From: Chitinophaga parva
Lineage (GTDB): Bacteria; Bacteroidota; Bacteroidia; Chitinophagales; Chitinophagaceae
Length of the DNA: 64,000 nt
Assembly: GCF_003071345.1 (NCBI RefSeq)
Contig: NZ_QCYK01000003.1
Coordinates: 248,001 to 312,000, forward strand
Reading direction: 5' to 3'
Shown here: positions 9,551 through 19,132 of the stretch, one piece after another
Numbering within the stretch: the stretch's first letter is position 1
Layout: each line of letters begins with the position of its first letter
Position numbers and translations under genes: made by a program
The notes under the pieces: model-generated
What the model was told of the DNA's origin: nothing
The model's input: the letters and a program-made list of their open reading frames with translations, nothing else
The model's database searches: none

Positions 9551-11799
9551 GCATACACCTCCGCCATTTCAAACGCAAGCCGGATCTCCACGCCCTGCTT
9601 GCTTTCAATGACCAGGTCGGCTTCCAGTTGCAGGCTGAGGCCCGTGATCAGGGAGAAGCCCAGGGATTGGCTGGCAGCAGTATCAAAGTTCGGCGGCAGG
9701 CCTATGCCATTGTCTTTAATGCGGAAATGCAATTGCCTGCCCTGCTGGGTCAGCGAGATCTCCACGTTGCCGTGCTGGCGGCCGGGAAAGGCATACTTGA
9801 AAATATTGGTCACGGCCTCGTTAAGGATCAGCCCTAAAGGTACGGCCTTGCCGGTGTCCAGCATCACATCGGCCAGGTGCAGTTCAAAGTGTACGCGCTG
9901 CCAGGCGCCGAAGCTGTCTTTCAGGTAGTCCAGTATTTCCTGGATATACGTCTTGATGTTTACCAGGCGGGCATCGTCGCCCTGGTAAAGCTTTTGGTGC
10001 ACCAGGGAGAGAGACTTCAGCCGGTGCTCACTGTCATTGATGGCCTGTATGGCGGCTTCATTATCGAGGAACCGGCGCTGGGAGCTCAGTAAACTCATGG
10101 TAAGCTGCAGGTCGTTCTTCACCCGGTGGTGTATTTCCTTGAGCAGGAATTCTTTTTCCCCTAACAACTTATTCTTTTCCTTCATCAGGTCTTCCAGTGT
10201 TGCGTAGGCACCACTGATCTGGTCCTGCTGTTTACGCAGGATGGTGTTGCTTCTTGTCTTAATGCGGTAGCGGTTATACAAGACCAGCAGTAACAGCAGC
10301 AGGATAGCGCATCCCACCAGGATCGACTTTTTCAGCAGGTTGTCTTTCTCAATCGTTTTAGTTTGCAGGGCGCTTTTTTCCCGCAGCAACTGGTTATCTT
10401 TTTCCTGGTTATCCAGGTCAAATTTGGCCTGCATTTCCGCCGCCTGTTTTATTTTTTCAATGGCGAAGGCGGAATCAGACAACTGGTTGTACAACAGTAA
10501 ATGCTGCACGGCGCTGGCCAGGTCGCCCCGGGCAGCGTCCATGCGGAACTGCAACAGGCTTACTTCCCGGCTGGTGGGCAGGTCGCGGTAACGGGGATCT
10601 CCTGCCAGCACCCGGTCCAGGTAAGGCGCTGCTTTTTTGTATTGATGCCGGTCCAGGTAAAAGCGGCAGATCTTCATCAGGTAATTGTTCACATCATCGC
10701 CATCGCCCAGTTGATCAGCATATTGCAGGTAATAAAATTCTGCCCGGGCATCATCTCGCTGCGCCAGGTAACAATCTGCCATGGAAAAAGAAAGCGAGAT
10801 CTTGTCGTGGATATCAGAAGGCGGTTGTTGCTGTTTTACCATCAGCAGGTAGTGCAGGGCTTCATCTACCTGCTGTCTTGCGGTAAGCAGGTCTGTAAGC
10901 TCGCCCAGGATGTGGTACAACAGTGCGGAAGGATAGCGCAATTGGGCCATCAGCGCCTTTTTCAGGTATACCTCCCGCTGCGCCGTATCCTTGTTGTCCT
11001 GGTAAGCGGCGGCCAGCCGCCAGTAAAAATTGCCCAGGATGCCGGAGTCTTTTGCCAGTTCCGCGGCCTGTATGGCGGCATACGCATTGGCCTGCGATTC
11101 TGCAAAATTGCCCCGCCAGTGGTTCACGGCGGAGAGCAGGTCGTACGTGTAATAGATCTTTGTATAGTGGTGGGCTTTGTAAACTTCCAGCACCTGTTTA
11201 AGCTCCTGTTCTGCCATTTTATACTGGCCCATGTTCAGGTGCACATCTGCCAGTTCTTTCCGGGCGGTTGCCGCTTCCAGTGGCCTGTGTGCGGCTTCAT
11301 ACAGGTGAATGGCCGTATCCAGGTAGGCTTCCCGCAACTGGAAGCTGTTATTGTTTTTACCCATATCCGTCCATACGTCTGCTTCCAGGGCCTGGTCTTG
11401 CAGTGCACGGCTGTAGGTCAGCGCCTTTTGAAACCATGCATCTTTCTTTTCATTTTCGTTAGTGTGGTAATACATCTCGCCATAGCTCATGGCTATTTCC
11501 AGGCGCTGGCGCGTCCAGTGCATGCGCTGGCAGATGCTGTCTGCTTTTGCGAGGTAGAGGATGGCGGTATCTATATCGCCTTTCAGGCTGCCGGGCCTGG
11601 ACTCCGCCGCGGTTGCAATCTCCACCATCACCTTCACTTTCATGGAGTCTGTGGTTTGCCGGTTCAGGAGGGCCAGCAGTTCCCGGTTCGTAAACCGGCT
11701 ACGCTGGTAGGCAGCCATCTTTGACAGGTCTTGCGCCGCGGCGGTAATGCTCACCAGCAAAAAAAAGCATAACAGATATAAGGCGTGTGATCGCTTCAT
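9547..11799 (-). CDS. TPR-containing sensor histidine kinase (HisKA_2 type), orphan
   Basis: 750 residues. Signal peptide (MKRSHALYLLCFFLLVSITAAAQ), about 450 residues of TPR-like helical repeats, one membrane helix (KSILVGCAILLLLLLVLYNRYRI), a coiled coil, then the HisKA_2 box LLKEIHHRVKNDLQLTMSLL and an HATPase domain (LGLILNEAVTNIFKYAF; IKDNGIGLPPNFD). The box has Asp where relatives usually have Asn (HRVKND versus HRVKNN). No response regulator gene adjoins it, so its partner is elsewhere. It resembles the kinase at 21105 in order, length and motifs, suggesting paralogues flanking the SusCD region. It lies downstream of the DUF3472 gene on the same strand, separated by a terminator at 11871. 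Confidence 0.9.
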   Translation of the reverse strand: MKRSHALYLLCFFLLVSITAAAQDLSKMAAYQRSRFTNRELLALLNRQTTDSMKVKVMVEIATAAESRPGSLKGDIDTAILYLAKADSICQRMHWTRQRLEIAMSYGEMYYHTNENEKKDAWFQKALTYSRALQDQALEADVWTDMGKNNNSFQLREAYLDTAIHLYEAAHRPLEAATARKELADVHLNMGQYKMAEQELKQVLEVYKAHHYTKIYYTYDLLSAVNHWRGNFAESQANAYAAIQAAELAKDSGILGNFYWRLAAAYQDNKDTAQREVYLKKALMAQLRYPSALLYHILGELTDLLTARQQVDEALHYLLMVKQQQPPSDIHDKISLSFSMADCYLAQRDDARAEFYYLQYADQLGDGDDVNNYLMKICRFYLDRHQYKKAAPYLDRVLAGDPRYRDLPTSREVSLLQFRMDAARGDLASAVQHLLLYNQLSDSAFAIEKIKQAAEMQAKFDLDNQEKDNQLLREKSALQTKTIEKDNLLKKSILVGCAILLLLLLVLYNRYRIKTRSNTILRKQQDQISGAYATLEDLMKEKNKLLGEKEFLLKEIHHRVKNDLQLTMSLLSSQRRFLDNEAAIQAINDSEHRLKSLSLVHQKLYQGDDARLVNIKTYIQEILDYLKDSFGAWQRVHFELHLADVMLDTGKAVPLGLILNEAVTNIFKYAFPGRQHGNVEISLTQQGRQLHFRIKDNGIGLPPNFDTAASQSLGFSLITGLSLQLEADLVIESKQGVEIRLAFEMAEVYA

Positions 11800-11870
11800 G
11801 TAGTGTTGTGGTCTGGTGTGGCAAGGTTTTTCCGGTAGCTAAATTAGACAAATTGATGGCTAAAGCCAAG

Positions 11871-11904
11871 AAAGGCCGCTTCACACGGGGAGAAGCGGCC
11901 TTTT
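11871..11904 (-). terminator. Hairpin terminator after the DUF3472-ricin gene
   Basis: GGCCGCTTC arms (with flanking A/T pairs) at 11871-11882 and 11892-11904 form a 12-bp stem with a 9-nt loop. It lies just after the minus-strand stop at 11923 and before the kinase start at 11799, so it most likely separates the two minus-strand genes. The T tract on the minus side is short. Confidence 0.6.
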
Positions 11905-11922
11905 CATGAGGCTTGCGCCGGT

Positions 11923-13776
11923 TTATTGTTTGATGAATTTCTTTGTGGCGCCATTCACCGTTACCAGGTAAACGCCCGGTGGCAGCTGGCTTACGTCTAT
12001 GCTGCCCGGGGCGCTCATGTTCTGCATTTTTACCCGCCTGCCGGAAAGATCGGTCACAAAAACCTGGGCATAGTGCGCATTTTTTTCCAGGGCAAACTGT
12101 ACATGCAGTTGCGATGCCACCGGGTTGGGATATACCTGCATATTCTCCGTGGTGGCGGATGATGTCAGTGTAACATTTTTAAGCCCCGTAGCTTCCGTGG
12201 CCTGGGTGGCCGCCAGGCCGCTTACGGTTTCCAGCGTCCATTGCTGGTTGGCGCTGCCACTACCGCTGTAAGAATACAGGATAATGCCGGTACCACTAAT
12301 GGTGCTGCTGGCAGAGTCGTCGAGGATGTAGTGATTGGAGAGGTTACTTTGAATGAGGTAATGGCCGCTGCCTGCGGAAACCAGCGTCCATTGCTGGTTT
12401 GCGCCGCCCCCGTTCAGTGTGTACTGGATAGGGTGCGTGCCCGGGGTTTGTGCGCTGCCCGGCAGGTCGATGGCTTTACCGCTGTTGCGGTTTACAATGG
12501 TGGTAATGCCGCTGGTGGCCAGTTGCCATTGCTGGCTGTAGCTGCTGCTGGATGCGCTTTGCACCAGGGTGGCGGAGTTGGCGGTGCTGCTGCCCTGCAC
12601 ATCCAGGTACATGCCGCTGTACACATTTTTCAGCTTGTACCAGGTAGTGCCGCTGATGGTGAAGCTGGCGGTAACCGGTGTGGCTATGCCGTTGAAGATG
12701 TCTTCCACTGTTACCCTGGCGGTGTAAGTGCCGGCTGCCAGGCTGGTAGTGAGCGTATCTGCGCGGCGCTGGGGCACTGTGTCGGTAAAAGACTGCACCA
12801 CGGAGGTACCGCTCAGGATCTCCACTTTTGCGGCCAGCTGGGGGCTTTTGGTATTGTCCGTGACCCAGTTTACATAGATCTTACCATTGCTGTAAGATGC
12901 GCTTACACTGCTTACGCTGGCCGTGGTAAGCGTGGGGGCGCTGCCCTGGTTGGTCTGCGCAGGGAGGCTGAGGGTGCGGCCCCCGTTGAAGCCCGCGCTG
13001 GGTGTTACCCCGGCACCGTGTTCCATGAAGTAGGCATCTTCCGTGGCATCATAACCACTGTTAAAGGCCAGGTCATAAATACCGTTGCGGCCTGCATCGC
13101 CGGCATTGGCACTGAAGGTGCGTGCACTGTGCTTGGTCCAGTTGCCGTTTACATCCATGTTCCAGCAATCCTTGAAAAATGCTTTGCGCTTGAAACGCCC
13201 GTCCCAGTTGGCATTGCTGCCATCCCAGTTTTCCAGGAAGCAATCATTGCCAGATCCCAGGTAACCGCTCGGTGCTGGCTCGGAAAGGATGGAGGTGAGA
13301 AACCATTGGTTATTGCCGCTGCTCTGGATGAAGGTGGCAATATACAGGTTGCCGGCCGCTTTCCAGCTACGGATGGCCACCGTGTACCAGGTGTTCAGGA
13401 CCCAGTTGTAAGGGTTGATGGACTGCCAGCCGTCGCCCTCGCCGCCAAAGCGGCCGGTGTACGTATTGGGCGCGGCGTAGTACACACTGGAGTAAATACC
13501 GCCGCTGGTGTTGGGGTCCCACAGGGAAGCAAGGAGCGTGTGGGAGCTGCCATGGGAGCTGTCCGGCGTTTGTTGCAGGCCGTTGTAGCCCCCATTGTAA
13601 TTGTGCACGGAGAAGTATTCCGTGTAGGCAGATTGGGTGATCTTGATCCGGTGGATCTTGGCCACCGCATCTGAGGGGAAGGTGAAAAAAATGTGCTCGG
13701 AAGGGGCCGCGTTGCTCTGCGCGTGGAGCACGGTGCCTGTGAGTACCAACAGGCATGCCAGTAACGTTGTTTTCAT
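11923..13776 (-). CDS. Secreted DUF3472 domain protein with ricin-type lectin domain and T9SS type A sorting signal
   Basis: 617 residues from ATG 13776, chosen because MKTTLLACLLVLTGTVLHAQ is a clear signal peptide; the open frame extends 51 codons further upstream but without coding character. Parts in order: DUF3472 (about 25-300, with FGGEGDGWQSINPYNW, CFLENWDG and FFKDCWNMDVNGNW), an Fn3-like linker (about 305-420), a ricin-B-like trefoil (about 425-560, with three QQW repeats), and a C-terminal T9SS type A domain (VYPNPVASQLHVQF, ending KKFIKQ). It is therefore exported by the type IX system and probably binds or cuts a carbohydrate at the surface. DUF3472 has no firmly known activity. 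It is divergent from the susC-like gene and likely co-regulated. Confidence 0.85.
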   Translation of the reverse strand: MKTTLLACLLVLTGTVLHAQSNAAPSEHIFFTFPSDAVAKIHRIKITQSAYTEYFSVHNYNGGYNGLQQTPDSSHGSSHTLLASLWDPNTSGGIYSSVYYAAPNTYTGRFGGEGDGWQSINPYNWVLNTWYTVAIRSWKAAGNLYIATFIQSSGNNQWFLTSILSEPAPSGYLGSGNDCFLENWDGSNANWDGRFKRKAFFKDCWNMDVNGNWTKHSARTFSANAGDAGRNGIYDLAFNSGYDATEDAYFMEHGAGVTPSAGFNGGRTLSLPAQTNQGSAPTLTTASVSSVSASYSNGKIYVNWVTDNTKSPQLAAKVEILSGTSVVQSFTDTVPQRRADTLTTSLAAGTYTARVTVEDIFNGIATPVTASFTISGTTWYKLKNVYSGMYLDVQGSSTANSATLVQSASSSSYSQQWQLATSGITTIVNRNSGKAIDLPGSAQTPGTHPIQYTLNGGGANQQWTLVSAGSGHYLIQSNLSNHYILDDSASSTISGTGIILYSYSGSGSANQQWTLETVSGLAATQATEATGLKNVTLTSSATTENMQVYPNPVASQLHVQFALEKNAHYAQVFVTDLSGRRVKMQNMSAPGSIDVSQLPPGVYLVTVNGATKKFIKQ

Positions 13777-13872
13777 ATTTGGTTGAATAGATGGTGAACG
13801 GGGGAAACGAGGTAGAATAAGGCCGGGCTGCACGATGCCGAAAGTAGGATAGAACCTCCTCGCAAAGACACA

Positions 13873-13903
13873 CAAACGTTTGCGTGGCCAACTCAAACGT
13901 TTG
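13873..13903. promoter_or_regulatory. Tandem LacI-family-like operators (two CAAACGTTTG palindromes)
   Basis: Two perfect 10-bp palindromes with a central CG start 21 bp apart, i.e. on the same face of the helix. The first, with flanks ACACAAACGTTTGCGT, differs by one base from the classical PurR/LacI-family operator core. They lie about 97-127 bp upstream of the DUF3472 start, just upstream of its weak -7-like box. No LacI-family gene is in the window; the regulator is inferred. Confidence 0.55.
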
Positions 13904-13962
13904 TGCATGCGTAGGGGCCGCCCGGGCATTTTTATTTTATAGAAAACAGCCCTACTTTAGTT

Positions 13963-14017
13963 AAAGCGCTGTTAAAGTATAAAAAGCGCGTCAACCAAAA
14001 ATCAAAGCGTAAAAGCG
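13963..14017. repeat. Four AAAGCG direct repeats in the susC upstream region
   Basis: AAAGCG occurs at 13963, 13983, 14004 and 14012. The first three are spaced 20-21 bp, in phase with each other and with the 21-bp spacing of the CAAACGTTTG sites. Possibly half-sites for the same or another regulator. Confidence 0.4.
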
Positions 14018-14295
14018 TTTGCAGGAGGGCCACGATCACAGGCATCGTAGCGTATGAGGGATCAGCCGCCTGTAACCAACCAGATCTGATAGCTGAACAT
14101 AGTTTTTTCCGTCAATCAAAGTAAATCAACGTACAAGTAACTATTGCCTTAAGGCCAACCAAACCTGTATTAAAGCCAATAGTTCATCCAAACTTTCTCC
14201 ATCGCAGTTACCTGTAAATTTTCACTTTCCCCGTGAAGAACGGGACGTGGTATGTCATGTCGTCATCGAACACTAACGCTCAAATAAAAAATCAA

Positions 14296-17200
14296 ATGAG
14301 GGTACTTGTACTTTTTCTATTCCTTTTAGGGTGGGTGCAGCTTTCCACGGCGCAGCAACTGAAGGTAACCGGTGTAGTCACCGATACTTCAGGACAGCCG
14401 CTGGTGGGCGTTACCGTGCGGGAAGCCGCGACGAAGAACGGCACCGTGAGCAGGGAGGATGGCTCCTTTGCGCTTACGCTTACTAACAATGCCGCTACAC
14501 TCAACTTTTCCTACATTGGCTATGCCCCGAGAAAATTACCCGCGCAAAGCGGCCGGATGAAAGTGGTGCTGCAGCATGATGCCAAATCCAGGCTGGATGA
14601 AGTAGTAGTGATCGGTGCGCAGCAACAGAGCCGCCGCCTTACCACCGCGTCTTATTCCACTGTAACGGCGCAGCAGATCGAAAACTTACCCGCCGCCAGC
14701 GTGGATGCGCTGCTGCAGGGACGTATAGCAGGTATGAACGTACAGATCACTTCCGGCGAGCCGGGGGTAGCGCCCACGGTAGTGGTGCGCGGCAACAGCC
14801 GGGTAAACACCAATATCGGTAACTCGCCTAACGTGGCCCAGGCCCAGGCCATGAGTGGCCCGCTGTACGTGATAGACGGCTTTCCCGTAAACCCTGAAGA
14901 TATTGCCAATTCCAGTGAAGATGCCAATGGTAATACCAACATTACCGGTACCAACTACCTGGCTGGCATTAACATCAACGATATTGAATCGGTGGACGTG
15001 CAGAAAGATGCCGCCGCTACCGCCGCCTGGGGCTCCCGCGGTGCAAACGGGGTGATCTATATTAAAACCCGCAAAGGGAAAACCGGCAAACCGGAATTCC
15101 GCGTGAACGCGTACGATGGTTTTACCCAGCAACCACAATTGCTGAAGACCTACACCGGTGATGCAGAAAGAAAACTGAAGATGGATCTCATACGCCAGTA
15201 TGCATCGCCCTCGCAGTTATTGAGCCTGCCGCATATCCTGGTAGACAGTCTCAATCCTAACTTTAACAACAATACCGACTGGCAGGGCCTGTTTTACCGC
15301 AACGGGGCCGTACGCAATGGGGATGTAACCATGTCCGGCGCCAGCGACATAGCCAACTACCGCGTAAGTGGTAACTACTACGATGAAAAAGGCATCATCG
15401 AGCAGTTTGGTTATAAACGCTATGCGCTGCGCGGTAATTTCGGGTTCAACATCAGCCCCAAACTCAGCGCACAACTGATCGTATCCCTCTCCAAGGGGGA
15501 CCGCCAGCGCGGGCGCAAGATCAATAACAGTGACGACAACACGCCTTTCAGCGGGAAAGACCAGCCGGCGTCGTTCTACCGGCTCACTGCGTTTGACTCC
15601 GCCAATTTCTCAGGCCTGTACAGCAAGTTGCGCAACCTCAATACCGATAACTATTACAGTGCCTCTTTCTCCCTTAATTATCACATCCTGCCCTGGCTTA
15701 ATTATACCTTCCAGGGATCTGGTAACGTGACCAGCACCAACAAAGATTATTTTGTGCCTTCTAACGTGGATGCCATTGCCGCCATGGACCCGGATGCAGA
15801 TCCCCAGCCTTCCTACGCGGAGTCTGACCAGAGCAAATATTCCACTTACTTCATGAGCAACAACCTTACGGCTTCCCGCCGCTTTGGCCAGCATAACTTG
15901 GTGCTCACCGCCGGGCAGCAGTTCAATACGGACGAATCCACCGGCAACAGCGTATCCGGCTACAATGTGCCAAATAATGATATCCACGTGGTGAGCGGTA
16001 TCCCGCAATCCGACCTGGCCGGGTTCTCTTATTACAAGAAAGATGCATTGCTATCACTCATGGGCCAGTTGCAGTACGACTACAAACGTAAGTACCTGCT
16101 TTATGGTTCTTACCGTGGCGATGCCTCTTCCCGCTTTGGAGCCAACAGCAAATGGGGATATTTCCCCGCGATCGGCGCCGGCTGGATCGTGTCTGAAGAG
16201 CCCTTTATGAAAGGTGAACAACTGGGCAAGATCGTAAGCCTGCTGAAACTGCGCGCCAGCTGGGGGATTTCCGGTTCCCAGTCGTCAGACTTTTACGCGC
16301 CTTACAACTCTTACGAGGTGTCCGGTACGTACGGCGGCTCTACCGCCATACAACCCAGCTACACCAATGGTCTTACCAAGAATGACCTTACCTGGTCCAA
16401 GACAGAGCAGAAGAATATTGGTATAGACCTGTCCCTGCTGGACAGCCGCATCAACGTAACGGTGGATGCTTACGATAAAGTATCCAAGGATGATTACTAC
16501 AACTTCAACCTGCCATTCTACACCGGTTTCCAATCCGTGATGTTCAACGCACATGACCTGTGGGTGAGCAACCGCGGTGCGGATATTACCATCAATACGC
16601 ATAACCTTTCACCCCGCAGCAAGCTCCAATGGAACTCACAGCTGGTGTTCACTTATAATAAGAACGCCATTGCGAAGCTGCCTAACAACAACCGGACGTT
16701 TGTAGTGGACGACTGGTATGGCGTATCCCGCCTGTATGCCGTGGGCCAACCCATTTACCGCATGTTCCAGATGCAGTACCAGGGCGTGTATAACAAAGCC
16801 GGCGATATTCCTTTCAATAAGCTGACCGGTAACCCGCTTACTTACTTCAAAGGCAACCACAAAGTATCCCCCGGTGACCCGATCTGGAAAGATGTGAATG
16901 GCGATGGTGACGTATGGAGCGGTGAAGATAATGGTGACCAGTATGGCGACCGCGTGGCCACCGGCGATCCCAATCCCCGCTTTACCGGTGGGTTCACCAA
17001 CGACTTCTCCTACAAGAATTTCAGCCTTTCCGTGGTGTGCACCTTTACCTGGAAACGCACGGTGGTGAATACTTTCTACCAGCAGCAGATGGACGCCATT
17101 GGTGGTAGCATCAACAACTTTGCAGAGCGCCGGCTGCCCAACCTGGATGGAGTGAATTACTGGTCGCCAGCAAAAGCAGCGGCCGATCCGAACTACAAGG

Positions 17201-17514
17201 CAAACTTCCCTGCTATCAACCCGTTCAGCGGTTACTTCTACCAGTTCTTCCCCTTCTCGGATATGTGGAATGTGGATGGCAGCTACTTCAAGGTGAAGTC
17301 TGTTATTGCCGGCTACAGCCTGCCCCAGCAGCTTGTTAAACCGTTAAAGCTGAAAAGCATCCGCTTCTATTCTGTGCTGGACAACCTGGTGATCATCAAG
17401 AATAAAAAGAACACCATGCCGGACCCCGAAGCGGTGGACCAGCTTGGGATCTATACAGGTGGCCTGTTTCCGCAAGCCAAGAAGTACACACTGGGCGTAG
17501 ACGTTCAATTCTAG
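14296..17514 (+). CDS. SusC/RagA family TonB-linked outer membrane protein
   Basis: 1072 residues from ATG 14296, chosen because MRVLVLFLFLLGWVQLSTAQ is a good signal peptide; an ATG at 14257 and a GTG at 14233 are in frame upstream. Parts: carboxypeptidase-D-like regulatory domain (about 22-105, GVVTDTSGQPLVGVTVRE), TonB plug (about 110-250, with PLYVIDGFPVNPEDI and WGSRGANGVIYIKTRKG), and a 22-strand-type barrel ending YTLGVDVQF. It imports an oligosaccharide or other nutrient across the outer membrane with the SusD lipoprotein at 17535. There is no extra N-terminal secretin/STN domain, so it is not of the FecA/anti-sigma-signalling type, and no sigma/FecR pair is adjacent. Confidence 0.95.
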   Translation: MRVLVLFLFLLGWVQLSTAQQLKVTGVVTDTSGQPLVGVTVREAATKNGTVSREDGSFALTLTNNAATLNFSYIGYAPRKLPAQSGRMKVVLQHDAKSRLDEVVVIGAQQQSRRLTTASYSTVTAQQIENLPAASVDALLQGRIAGMNVQITSGEPGVAPTVVVRGNSRVNTNIGNSPNVAQAQAMSGPLYVIDGFPVNPEDIANSSEDANGNTNITGTNYLAGININDIESVDVQKDAAATAAWGSRGANGVIYIKTRKGKTGKPEFRVNAYDGFTQQPQLLKTYTGDAERKLKMDLIRQYASPSQLLSLPHILVDSLNPNFNNNTDWQGLFYRNGAVRNGDVTMSGASDIANYRVSGNYYDEKGIIEQFGYKRYALRGNFGFNISPKLSAQLIVSLSKGDRQRGRKINNSDDNTPFSGKDQPASFYRLTAFDSANFSGLYSKLRNLNTDNYYSASFSLNYHILPWLNYTFQGSGNVTSTNKDYFVPSNVDAIAAMDPDADPQPSYAESDQSKYSTYFMSNNLTASRRFGQHNLVLTAGQQFNTDESTGNSVSGYNVPNNDIHVVSGIPQSDLAGFSYYKKDALLSLMGQLQYDYKRKYLLYGSYRGDASSRFGANSKWGYFPAIGAGWIVSEEPFMKGEQLGKIVSLLKLRASWGISGSQSSDFYAPYNSYEVSGTYGGSTAIQPSYTNGLTKNDLTWSKTEQKNIGIDLSLLDSRINVTVDAYDKVSKDDYYNFNLPFYTGFQSVMFNAHDLWVSNRGADITINTHNLSPRSKLQWNSQLVFTYNKNAIAKLPNNNRTFVVDDWYGVSRLYAVGQPIYRMFQMQYQGVYNKAGDIPFNKLTGNPLTYFKGNHKVSPGDPIWKDVNGDGDVWSGEDNGDQYGDRVATGDPNPRFTGGFTNDFSYKNFSLSVVCTFTWKRTVVNTFYQQQMDAIGGSINNFAERRLPNLDGVNYWSPAKAAADPNYKANFPAINPFSGYFYQFFPFSDMWNVDGSYFKVKSVIAGYSLPQQLVKPLKLKSIRFYSVLDNLVIIKNKKNTMPDPEAVDQLGIYTGGLFPQAKKYTLGVDVQF

Positions 17515-17534
17515 AATCAACAAAACTGCTGACG

Positions 17535-19106
17535 ATGAAATTTTCAATGTATAAAAAACTTTTAGGGATAGCGGCTGTGGCAACGGTAATGGGCACGGCG
17601 TGCAAGAAGCAGCTGTACCAGGGGCCCATTAGCTCTACCTACAGCCAGGAGTTCTGGACATCCCAGGGCTCCGTGGAGCAGGCTGCCGTGACCATGTATG
17701 GCCAGTTCCGGGCTAACCTGCGGGCCACCCCGGGAGGCATAGACCAGATGGAAGCTGCTCATTTTGTTTTCGGCGACCTGACCACCGGCTTATTCCTGCC
17801 GGCAGGGGGCGATGTGTTCCTGAACTATGGCGTGGCTTCCCCCAAGTTTAATTTCTCTTACATCCCTTACTGGGAAGGCACCCTGCTGAACTGGTCCCGC
17901 TTTTACCAGCAGATAGCGCAGTGCAACCTTATTCTGCAGAATGTGCCCGCCATGCCGGCATCTGCATTCACTTCGGAATCCGTACGCCAGGGTTACCTGG
18001 CAGAAGCCCGCTTTATGCGCGCCTATGCTTATTTCTACATGACCCGTGTATGGGGCGATCCTGTATATGTGAGCAACACGTATAACGATGTGGATTATGG
18101 TAAAATTCCGCCCCTGGCCCGCACACCGGAAAGCCAGGTGCTGGACAGCTGCCTGGATGATCTTCGCAAAGCCGCACCGGTACTGGATTTCAGTGGAGGG
18201 GACCCTGCCAAGACTACCCGGGCAAACCGTGGCAGCGTATACGCATTGATGGCACATGTCTTTGCCTGGAAACACCAGTATGACAGCGCACATTATTATT
18301 GCCAGCAGGTGATAGACCATGGTGGCTATAGTCTGGAGCCTATGAACAGCTACACGAATATCTGGGCGGGCATGTCTTCCCATGAAAGCATTTTTGAGCT
18401 GCCGATGCTGTACAATGCCAATGATCCCAACTTTAAAGGTGGAGGCGACTGGGCGGAAGCGCAGTTCAACTGCTTTGGCACTTTCCTGAAAGGGCAGATC
18501 GTGGATGACAAGCACAGCTCCTGCTGGATTGCCCCTGCGGGCAATGACCACCTGTTTGAAGGCGTGCTTTTTGACACGGCCACAGACCTGCGTTATCATG
18601 CTGCTTTCAAGTATATGCCGGCTGGCAATGGAGACCTTGCGGGTTACATGCTCACCAAGTACACCCGCTTTGCTTACGGGGACGCTTCTGCCAAACAATA
18701 TGCTTACGTGAATAATGACCTGGTGCTGCTGCGCCTTTCCGACATCTACCTGCTCAACGCGGAAGCCCTGGGCTACCTGGGCGATGTAGCGGGTGCCAAG
18801 ACTAACCTGGCCTTTACAGAAGACCGCGCGGGCATCAGCAATTATAAAGCCGTCACAGACGCCTACTCCGTGATAGATGAAGCGGTGATGGAGCGGGGCC
18901 GCGAGCTGGCCGGTGAAGGCACCTGGTTCTATGACCTGGTGCGCACAGAGCCCACGCAGCAATGGCTGGAGTACATCGGCTATACGGCAGACCGCGTGCA
19001 GCCCAGCCAGAAAGGCTATTACTGGCCGCTGGATATGGCGAGCCTTTTCCCGTATGATAATCTGCTTACTCAAAATATTTACTGGGCCGCGCACAGTGGT
19101 AAATAG
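17535..19106 (+). CDS. SusD/RagB family nutrient-binding outer membrane lipoprotein
   Basis: 523 residues, begins 20 bp after susC. The signal ends in lipobox MGTAC, so the mature protein is anchored by Cys23. Typical SusD features are visible: the TPR-like helical core with YLAEARFMRAYAYFYMTRVWGDPVYVSNTYND, a variable ligand-binding loop region, and the C-terminal RLSDIYLLNAEAL and VMERGRELAGEGTWFYDLVRT blocks. It caps the SusC barrel and binds the substrate. Substrate identity is not readable from sequence. Translation could also start at ATG 17547. Confidence 0.94.
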   Translation: MKFSMYKKLLGIAAVATVMGTACKKQLYQGPISSTYSQEFWTSQGSVEQAAVTMYGQFRANLRATPGGIDQMEAAHFVFGDLTTGLFLPAGGDVFLNYGVASPKFNFSYIPYWEGTLLNWSRFYQQIAQCNLILQNVPAMPASAFTSESVRQGYLAEARFMRAYAYFYMTRVWGDPVYVSNTYNDVDYGKIPPLARTPESQVLDSCLDDLRKAAPVLDFSGGDPAKTTRANRGSVYALMAHVFAWKHQYDSAHYYCQQVIDHGGYSLEPMNSYTNIWAGMSSHESIFELPMLYNANDPNFKGGGDWAEAQFNCFGTFLKGQIVDDKHSSCWIAPAGNDHLFEGVLFDTATDLRYHAAFKYMPAGNGDLAGYMLTKYTRFAYGDASAKQYAYVNNDLVLLRLSDIYLLNAEALGYLGDVAGAKTNLAFTEDRAGISNYKAVTDAYSVIDEAVMERGRELAGEGTWFYDLVRTEPTQQWLEYIGYTADRVQPSQKGYYWPLDMASLFPYDNLLTQNIYWAAHSGK

Positions 19107-19132
19107 GCTTTACGGACTTAAAACAACTTTGT

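Larger units (their letters stand above)
13777..14295. promoter_or_regulatory. 519-bp divergent regulatory region between the DUF3472 gene and susC
   Basis: This gap holds no gene. Visible content: a weak minus-strand -7-like box (TACTTTCG, 13846-13839), two identical CAAACGTTTG palindromes at 13873-13882 and 13894-13903, and four AAAGCG repeats at 13963, 13983, 14004 and 14012. The last 200 bp before susC show no recognisable box beyond a weak TAAATTTT at about 14216. Two transcription units diverge from here, so a shared regulator is plausible. Confidence 0.6.

Noticed and set aside
10501..11724. Plus-strand open frame of 407 codons opposite the TPR kinase
   Set aside because: Antisense shadow of TPR repeats; no recognisable domain.
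12241..13674. Plus-strand open frame of 477 codons opposite the DUF3472 gene
   Set aside because: Antisense of a gene with clear domains; Gly/Ala/Val-rich composition typical of a GC-rich shadow frame.
17790..19094. Minus-strand open frame of 434 codons opposite susD
   Set aside because: Antisense of a conserved SusD protein; no own motif or start context.
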